From Cytophagales bacterium (lineage in GTDB: Bacteria; Bacteroidota; Bacteroidia; Cytophagales; Cyclobacteriaceae), in contig JAFLBR010000010.1 of NCBI GenBank assembly GCA_017303795.1, positions 3,447 to 67,446 on the forward strand: DNA of 64,000 nucleotides, read 5' to 3'. The position numbers and the translations under genes were made by a program. Numbering within the stretch: the stretch's first letter is position 1; each line of letters starts with the position of its first letter. Of this stretch, positions 58,509 through 64,000 are shown piece after piece. The notes below the pieces were generated by a model. That model ran no database searches. It saw nothing but the letters and a program-made list of their open reading frames with translations, and was not told the origin of the DNA.

Positions 58509-59986
58509 AAAATGGTTTTCCATTTCTGATACGCTGATTCATGTTGCTCTTGCTGATTTTTAGCTGGCGTTTCCGCATGCAATAGTTTTAAACCTGTAAA
58601 TGCTTGTTTAAAATCTGAGTAAAGACCAGCCCCTACGCCTGCACCCAGTGCTGCACCCATCGCACCATCAGTATCGTAAAGTTCCAATCGTGCACCAATG
58701 GTGTTTACAAAAGCATTTCGAAACACTGGACTCAAAAACATATTGGCATGACCGGCCCTTATTACCTGCGACTTTAAACCCATTGACTGCAGAATATCGA
58801 AGCCGTAACGAAGCGCAAACACGATTCCTTCCTGTGCTGCACGAAATACATGCGCTTGCGAGTGGCGATTAAAATCCAGTCCGTGCCACGAAGCGTTGAT
58901 CACTTTGTTTTCCAGAATACGTTCGGCACCATTCCCGAAAGGCAACATCAGCAACCCATCGGCACCCACACCCACTCCCGAAGCCAGTTCATTTATTTTG
59001 GTATATGGAAACGCATCTACGCTACGTACATTCTTACGCAGCCAGCTGTTCAGAATACCCGTACCATTCACGCAAAGTAAAATACCATTGCGTTTTTGCG
59101 CAGCCTGATTGTTAACATGTAAAAAAGCGTTTACACGCGATTGCTTATCAAAGGCATTATCATCGGTTACACTATAAATCACTCCTGACGTTCCCGCTGT
59201 AGCGGCCGTTTCGCCTGGGTTCAATACATTTAAAGAGAATGCGTTGTTGGGTTGATCGCCCGCACGATACGAAACCGGAGTTCCTTTTTTCAATCCGGTA
59301 AGTTCGGCTGCTTTGGCATCTACTTCGGCCTGAATAGAGAATACGGGTTTAATCTCAGGCAGTAGATCTGCGCTTATTCCATAATGATCCAGCAACGACT
59401 GGGCAATGGAACCTGCTTTATAATCCCAGAAAATACCTTCCGATAATCCGGTGTCAGTAGTCGTTGTTTGGCCCGAAAGTTTAAAAGCGATGTAATCGCC
59501 TGGCAACATAACTTTATGGATACGCTCATAAACGGCAGGTTCGTTTTCTTTTACCCACTTCAGTTTTGAGGCTGTGAAATTTCCGGGTGAGTTGAGAAAG
59601 TGCGACAAACAATATGACTCGCCCAGTTTATGAAAGGCCTCGCCACCATACTTTACTGCGCGGCTATCGCACCAGATAATGGAAGGCCGAACGGGAACAC
59701 CTGCTTTATCAATACACACAAGGCCGTGCATTTGGTAAGCAATACCAATTGCTTTAACCTGTTCGCCTTTAGCACCGGCTTGCGCCAGCGTTTGTTTAAT
59801 ACAAATTACTACATGCTGCCACCAGGTTTCGGGTTCTTGTTCGGCCCAGCCGGGCTGCACGGCTAACATTTCCATCTCTTCGGCAGGCGATTGAGCCGAG
59901 GCCACACGTTGGCCTGTACCAATGCTTACCAAAGAAGCTTTTACTGAAGAACTGCCAATATCAAGTCCCAAAACATACTCCTGCAT
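58487..59986 (-). CDS. xylB: Xylulokinase
   Basis: 499 aa FGGY-type kinase. The N-terminal phosphate loop is YVLGLDIGSSSVKASLVSIG; AYQMHGLVCID and IIWCDSRAV follow, and AGDQPNNAFSLNV lies in the second half, with GTSGVIYSV before the C-terminal domain. Phosphorylates D-xylulose to D-xylulose 5-phosphate. First gene of xylBA, divergent from the Nudix-type regulator with a palindromic operator in the 68-bp gap. Confidence 0.95.
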   Translation of the reverse strand: MQEYVLGLDIGSSSVKASLVSIGTGQRVASAQSPAEEMEMLAVQPGWAEQEPETWWQHVVICIKQTLAQAGAKGEQVKAIGIAYQMHGLVCIDKAGVPVRPSIIWCDSRAVKYGGEAFHKLGESYCLSHFLNSPGNFTASKLKWVKENEPAVYERIHKVMLPGDYIAFKLSGQTTTTDTGLSEGIFWDYKAGSIAQSLLDHYGISADLLPEIKPVFSIQAEVDAKAAELTGLKKGTPVSYRAGDQPNNAFSLNVLNPGETAATAGTSGVIYSVTDDNAFDKQSRVNAFLHVNNQAAQKRNGILLCVNGTGILNSWLRKNVRSVDAFPYTKINELASGVGVGADGLLMLPFGNGAERILENKVINASWHGLDFNRHSQAHVFRAAQEGIVFALRYGFDILQSMGLKSQVIRAGHANMFLSPVFRNAFVNTIGARLELYDTDGAMGAALGAGVGAGLYSDFKQAFTGLKLLHAETPAKNQQEQHESAYQKWKTILEQQLSR

Positions 59987-60016
59987 ACGATTGAATTATG
60001 TCCAAAAGTATTTACT

Positions 60017-60035
60017 TATAGTCAAAATGACCATA
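60017..60035. promoter_or_regulatory. Operator-like palindrome between xylB and the Nudix regulator
   Basis: TATAGTCA-AAA-TGACCATA, 8-bp arms with one mismatch. It is the only well-formed palindrome in the 68-bp divergent promoter. It is placed to control both xylBA and the regulator itself. Confidence 0.72.
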
Positions 60036-60054
60036 TATTAGCCGGATAATTTTT

Positions 60055-60750
60055 ATGCCCAGTCCAGCTTCAACCGAAAATATCATCGAAGCACTGTCTA
60101 TTGACTGTGTAATCTTCGGTTTTAAGGATGGACGGTTAGATATTCTTTTAGTAAAGCATGCCGAGGGCATAAGTGCCGGCAAATGGGCACTGCCCGGTGG
60201 CTGGATAACCTATGGAGAAAGTGTGGACGATGCCGCCAAACGATTATTGAAATCCCTTACAGGGATTAGTGACATTTACTTAGAGCAACTGAAAGCGTTT
60301 GGCGAACCGAACAGGTTTCCGGAAAAGCGGGTGGTAACGCTTGCCTTTTATGCACTGGTAAATGAAGAAAGCTATTCGCTGATACCGGGCTTTACGGCTT
60401 CGGATGCGCAGTGGTTTAATGTACACGATGTGCCCGACTTGATTTACGATCACAACCAGATTCTTGACTTTGGTTACAAGCATTTGAAGCATAAAGTGCG
60501 GCACGAACCGGTTGGCTTTAATTTGTTGCCCGCTAAATTTTCGTTGCTGCAACTTCAGGAGTTGTACGAAGCTATTCTGGAAACGAAATTAGATAAGTCT
60601 AACTTCAGGCGTAAGCTGGGTAAAATGAAGTTGTTGATTAACTGTAAAGAAAAACAGAAAGACGTATCGCACCGGGCCGCAGCGTTGTACAAATTTGATA
60701 AGCGTATTTATGTTACCCTCCGCAAAAGCGGGATGGTATTTGAATTATGA
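60055..60750 (+). CDS. Nudix-related (NrtR-type) pentose transcriptional regulator
   Basis: 231 aa. A Nudix-type domain (residues ~15-145) is followed by a winged helix at ~155-231 (AKFSLLQLQELYEAILETKL and FRRKLGKMKLL). The Nudix box (residues 49-71) keeps the first Gly and Glu, but the catalytic REUxEE segment reads RLLKSL, so hydrolysis is unlikely and the domain most likely senses a sugar ligand. The NrtR family includes AraR of Bacteroides and predicted xylose regulators. Its divergent position from xylB and the shared operator make it the probable xyl repressor. Confidence 0.88.
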   Translation: MPSPASTENIIEALSIDCVIFGFKDGRLDILLVKHAEGISAGKWALPGGWITYGESVDDAAKRLLKSLTGISDIYLEQLKAFGEPNRFPEKRVVTLAFYALVNEESYSLIPGFTASDAQWFNVHDVPDLIYDHNQILDFGYKHLKHKVRHEPVGFNLLPAKFSLLQLQELYEAILETKLDKSNFRRKLGKMKLLINCKEKQKDVSHRAAALYKFDKRIYVTLRKSGMVFEL

Positions 60751-60846
60751 ACACACTTTTTTTTCAATTTTATATCAACCGTTTGCATCAAACCGAATTT
60801 CCTCACATATTTCAAAACCTAAAATAAAACCTTAACACATACACAC

Positions 60847-62064
60847 ATGAGCGATAAACCGAATATCAGGTTGTTTTATGCAAGCTGTTTTGCACTGATA
60901 ACCACCGCATTTTCTTTTAGTATCAGGGCTGGAGTTCTTAATCAACTAGGAAAAGAATTTCAACTCAATGCTGAACAATTGGGATTTATAAATAGTATGT
61001 GGTTCTGGGGATTTCCCCTAGCCATGGTTATTGGAGGATTAATCTATCATACGGTAGGCCCAAAAAAGATTATGCAGTTTGCTTTTTTCACGCATACCGC
61101 AGGGATTCTTTTAACGATTTATTCCGGAGGTTATACAGGTCTTATTATTTCAACCTTTTTAATAGGCCTTGGTAACGGATGTACTGAAGCTGCCTGTAAT
61201 CCTATGATTGCCGATAGCTATGAGGGTAAGAGGATGAACACACTATTGAATCGTTTTCATATGTGGTTTCCCGGAGGAATTGTTTTAGGAAGCCTTATCA
61301 GTTATTTTATGACTGAAGCAAACCCAGAAGGATGGCAGACTCAGATTTGGCTTATCCTTGTTCCGACTATTGTTTACGCTTATTTATTCTGGGGTCAGGA
61401 ATTCCCTAAACCTCGTGTTCAGGAATCCGCTACGGTAACGGGAAATTTGAAAGCCATGGCTACACCTATTTTTATTTTTATTGGTGCTTGCATGGCTATG
61501 ACAGCTATTTCGGAATTCGTTCCAAATCAATGGGTTCAATTAATTTTATCAAAAAGTGGTGCAGCGCCTATGATGATCCTCGCATTAATTAGTGGTATCA
61601 TGGCTGTGGGCCGTTATTTTGGAGGAGAGTTTGTACACAAGTATGATCAAACAGGTGTACTCTTAGGATCTGCCATTTTAACTGCCTTAGGAATCTTTTT
61701 ACTTAGTTCGCTTACCGGGAGTATGACCTATTTTGCTGCCGCTATTTTTGCATTGGGGATTACCTTCTTCTGGCCCAATATGATTGGATTTGTCGCTGAG
61801 AAAATTCCGAAGAGCGGTGCCTTAGGCATGTCAGTTATTGGTGCAATTGGAATGTTCATGACTGGAAATATGCAACCAATCTTTGGAGGATGGATTGATA
61901 GCGCTCGTGCAAAAGCAACTGCATTGGGCCTTTCAGGTGATGAAATGGAGCTTGCAATTGGCCAAGCAACGCTTCAAAAGATGATTACCTTTCCTGCTAT
62001 ATTAATTGTATTGTTCACAATACTTTTATTCTGGATGCGGAGCCGGGCAAAGACTGCTCATTAA
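60847..62064 (+). CDS. MFS sugar transporter
   Basis: 405 aa, 12 hydrophobic helices. The sequence includes GKEFQLNAEQLGFINSMWFW near the N-terminus and GLGNGCTEAACNPMIADSYE, of the type found in sugar/proton symporters of Bacteroidota (FucP-like layout). It follows the pentose regulator on the same strand, 96 bp downstream, and probably imports xylose or a related sugar. Substrate inferred from context. It ends at a terminator. Confidence 0.88.
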   Translation: MSDKPNIRLFYASCFALITTAFSFSIRAGVLNQLGKEFQLNAEQLGFINSMWFWGFPLAMVIGGLIYHTVGPKKIMQFAFFTHTAGILLTIYSGGYTGLIISTFLIGLGNGCTEAACNPMIADSYEGKRMNTLLNRFHMWFPGGIVLGSLISYFMTEANPEGWQTQIWLILVPTIVYAYLFWGQEFPKPRVQESATVTGNLKAMATPIFIFIGACMAMTAISEFVPNQWVQLILSKSGAAPMMILALISGIMAVGRYFGGEFVHKYDQTGVLLGSAILTALGIFLLSSLTGSMTYFAAAIFALGITFFWPNMIGFVAEKIPKSGALGMSVIGAIGMFMTGNMQPIFGGWIDSARAKATALGLSGDEMELAIGQATLQKMITFPAILIVLFTILLFWMRSRAKTAH

Positions 62065-62084
62065 GATTTGTAATAACGTAAAAG

Positions 62085-62114
62085 GAAAGGCTGCTTTAAT
62101 AAAGGCAGCCTTTC
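62085..62114. terminator. Terminator between the MFS and VOC genes (convergent)
   Basis: Stem GAAAGGCTGC (62085-62094) / GCAGCCTTTC (62105-62114); an inner TTT/AAA pairing extends it. T-runs exist on both strands, so it can serve both genes. Confidence 0.85.
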
Positions 62115-62501
62115 TTATTTCCGTTCAATCAAATCCCACTGGTTGCCATATAAATCTTCAAACACGGCCACTGTTCCATAGCTTTCGTTAACCGGTTCGC
62201 GAACAAACTTTACGTTCTTGCTTACCAGATTCTGATAGTAGCGCCAAAAATCATCGGTGTACATAAAAAGAAACACGCGGCCTCCTGTTTGATTACCTAC
62301 AAACTTTTGTTGTTCTTCAGTTGCTGCTTTGGCTAACAACAGGCGACATCCGGCATCGCCAGCAGGCGCAACAACCACCCATCGTTTGGCAGGTGTTAAA
62401 ACAGTATCTTCAATCAATACAAAACCAAGTACATCACGATAGAAGGTTAGTGCCTCATCATACTCGCGAACCAATAAACTTATCATGCCTATCTTTTGCA
62501 T
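62115..62501 (-). CDS. VOC (glyoxalase-like) family protein
   Basis: 128 aa, one VOC fold. N-terminal GMISLLVREYDEALTFYRDV, LGFVLIEDTVL, a middle strand WVVVAPAGDAGCRLLLAK, and the end GTVAVFEDLYGNQWDLIERK, where the metal-site Glu in WDLIE is conserved. Members include glyoxalases, dioxygenases and antibiotic-binding proteins; the substrate is unknown. Cytosolic. Confidence 0.9.
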   Translation of the reverse strand: MQKIGMISLLVREYDEALTFYRDVLGFVLIEDTVLTPAKRWVVVAPAGDAGCRLLLAKAATEEQQKFVGNQTGGRVFLFMYTDDFWRYYQNLVSKNVKFVREPVNESYGTVAVFEDLYGNQWDLIERK

Positions 62502-62570
62502 CTTGAAATTCTTCAGTCCCGAAAATATAACTGAAAATTAACTTAATTTGTCGCACCCTAAATCTACCGC

Positions 62571-63374
62571 ATGATTAAGACATTACTCTCGCCATTTAAA
62601 AGGTTTGCCTGGTTTAAACGCCTGAATGCAAAAATCACCTACGAGTGGTTGGCGAAACATATTCCAGCCAATGACTGGCACTTTATGAACTATGGCTACT
62701 TCCCTACTGCGGACGAGCCAGTACCCGTATTTCAAACTCAACCATTGCAACATTATCCGCTGCAGATGTATCATCATCTGGCAAGCAAAGCAGATTTAGC
62801 TAATAAGGTTGTGTTAGAAGTGGGCAGCGGTCGCGGTGGTGGCGCATTGCACCTTGCAGGATATTTCAAGCCCAAGCAATACACCGGTATGGATCTGGCC
62901 CAACATGCTGTTGATCTTGCCAACAAACTACACCATCTTCCCAATCTTAAATTTATTCAGGGAAGTGCAGAGAATATTCCATTAGCCGACAACAGTGTAG
63001 ATGTGGTTGTAAATGTGGAGTCATGTCACGCATACGGATCGGTAAAGAAATTTTTGAGTGAAGTGAAACGCGTGCTAAAACCCGGTGGCTACTTTTTAAT
63101 GGTCGATTTCAGGTATGCACAAGATATGCCCGAGCTAAATCAGCTACTGGCTGAAAGTGGATTAACTATGAAGTTGGAAGAGAACATTACCAGCCGTGTG
63201 GTAATGGCTATTGAAGCCGAAGATGAAGCCAAACAAAAAAGCATCCGTGATCTGGTTCCGCCAAAGTGGCAAAAACTATTTGCTGAATTTGCCGGTGTTG
63301 TAGGTTCAAAGTTTTATCGCAACCTGCAAGACGGTACGCGCTTTTATTATCGGTATGTAATGACGAAAAATTAG
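62571..63374 (+). CDS. Class I SAM-dependent methyltransferase
   Basis: 267 aa. Methyltransferase-11-type fold: motif I VVLEVGSGRGGGALHLAG (~residues 78-95), YTGMDLAQHAVDLANKL, FIQGSAENIPLADNSVDVVV, and the post-motif LKPGGYFLMVDF. An N-terminal ~75-residue helical part precedes it. Members methylate small lipophilic or quinone-type substrates; this one resembles lipid/phthiotriol-type methyltransferases. Convergent with the next gene, overlapping by 4 bp. Confidence 0.92.
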   Translation: MIKTLLSPFKRFAWFKRLNAKITYEWLAKHIPANDWHFMNYGYFPTADEPVPVFQTQPLQHYPLQMYHHLASKADLANKVVLEVGSGRGGGALHLAGYFKPKQYTGMDLAQHAVDLANKLHHLPNLKFIQGSAENIPLADNSVDVVVNVESCHAYGSVKKFLSEVKRVLKPGGYFLMVDFRYAQDMPELNQLLAESGLTMKLEENITSRVVMAIEAEDEAKQKSIRDLVPPKWQKLFAEFAGVVGSKFYRNLQDGTRFYYRYVMTKN

Positions 63375-63736
63375 CGTTTCCGCAGAATCAAAATACAAAG
63401 TATAGCTAAGATTGCTGTGAGCGGTGTAAAAATCCATCGCTCCAGCGGATCGACTGCCACAATGTTACCGATGGTGTTGAGTGCAAATAAAGCCGCCATT
63501 AGTACCAGTAACCACTTTACTACTTTGGCTTTGAGAATATGGATAAACCCTGCCGCATGACACGCTACAAAAATCATAAATAGGTTAAGCGTTATTGAAA
63601 CAATTTCGAAGCGGATCATTTCTGCCTGCGATTTCAACCGACCGCCCCAGACAATTTCGAACGGCACCACTCCTATCAAAACCAAAATATGAAAAAGTAC
63701 TACTGCTGTAAGTAACAGTACGAGCAAGCGAGCCAT
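63371..63736 (-). CDS. Small inner-membrane protein of unknown function
   Basis: 121 aa with four hydrophobic helices (residues ~4-24, 45-62, 68-88, 98-117). No motif of a known family. A conserved-looking basic residue is near FVACHAAGFIH. Overlaps the end of the methyltransferase gene by 4 bp on the opposite strand and is 6 bp downstream of the zinc-ribbon gene on its own strand. Confidence 0.78.
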   Translation of the reverse strand: MARLLVLLLTAVVLFHILVLIGVVPFEIVWGGRLKSQAEMIRFEIVSITLNLFMIFVACHAAGFIHILKAKVVKWLLVLMAALFALNTIGNIVAVDPLERWIFTPLTAILAILCILILRKR

Positions 63737-63742
63737 TCTCTG

Positions 63743-64000
63743 CTATAAATTTTTTACATTCGATGCGAGTGCCGCAATTACCACCTCTTTTGCTTCGCGA
63801 TGTTTGCAATAACTACACCGGTAATGCTCCAGCAACAAACCGTCTTCCGTTTGTGTAGGTTGTTTTTCAATCTCTTCGGAAGCAATCTTCATGGTATAGT
63901 AGCCACACTCACCACATTTTTCAGCATGTTGATAGGGCATATACTTCTCTATTTTCTTCTCGCCTGTCTTCTCATCAACCCATACATCGTACTCAACAGA
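63743..64000 (-). CDS. Zinc-ribbon protein, 5' partial
   Basis: Open to the window edge: the frame continues upstream of the ATG at 63940 as SVEYDVWVDEKTGEKKIEKY to base 64000. Two Cys pairs, CGECG and CSYCK, separated by ~30 residues form a zinc ribbon, of the type seen at the C-terminus of Bacteroidota proteins with poorly known roles. The N-terminal part lies outside the window. Confidence 0.75.
   Translation of the reverse strand, partial: SVEYDVWVDEKTGEKKIEKYMPYQHAEKCGECGYYTMKIASEEIEKQPTQTEDGLLLEHYRCSYCKHREAKEVVIAALASNVKNL

Overview
The window looks like a chromosomal segment of a Bacteroidota bacterium, most likely of the Cytophagales/Cytophagia type. Evidence: no clear Shine-Dalgarno sites, a TAnnTTTG-like promoter element, a SusC-style CarboxypepD_reg/TonB receptor, DUF1080 and ThuA proteins, GTP-dependent PEPCK, Panacea and WYL genes, and a Nudix-type pentose regulator. 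Genus cannot be assigned by eye. No rRNA, tRNA, IS element or CRISPR array was recognised.

1-10.2 kb (minus strand): four genes in line. An nSTAND1 NTPase with a membrane segment and WD40 repeats, a TPR/outer-membrane barrel protein and a beta-propeller-like lipoprotein overlap by 4 bp each. A very large secreted repeat protein follows; its 3' end lies outside the window. 10.3-15.4 kb (minus): a nucleotide-transporter-like membrane protein fused to HEAT repeats and a cyclic-nucleotide-binding domain, an OmpH/Skp chaperone, an acidic conserved protein and a gamma-carbonic-anhydrase-like protein. 15.5-20 kb (plus): miaB, a receiver-less sigma-54 activator, lptE, a conserved unknown and secG. 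20-28.7 kb: groES-groEL, a TerB-like protein, OPT and POT peptide transporters, pirin and a lipoprotein.

28.7-44.6 kb is an accessory region edged by dispersed REP-like repeats. It holds a DUF4230 protein, an unknown protein, a 14-copy phased 22-bp degenerate repeat array, a 50-residue membrane peptide, a YegP/DUF1508 protein, a Panacea plus MazF-like toxin-antitoxin candidate, a divergent WYL regulator, a candidate toxin-antitoxin-SecB-chaperone (TAC) operon, a type I restriction system (hsdRMS, with an apparent frameshift in the N-terminus of hsdR) and an AbiE-like HTH/nucleotidyltransferase pair. A palindrome GTGACA-N5-TGTCAC sits both in the WYL/Panacea divergent promoter and upstream of yegP, so one regulator may control both.

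44.6-64 kb is metabolic: pckG; a TonB receptor with a sugar isomerase; a ThuA/PQQ-dehydrogenase/cytochrome c/CBM fusion; a Gfo/Idh, isomerase, cytochrome c and DUF1080 operon that resembles a 3-keto-sugar pathway; then xylB-xylA with a divergent Nudix-type repressor and a well-formed operator between them; a sugar MFS transporter; a VOC protein; a methyltransferase; and small proteins up to the window edge.
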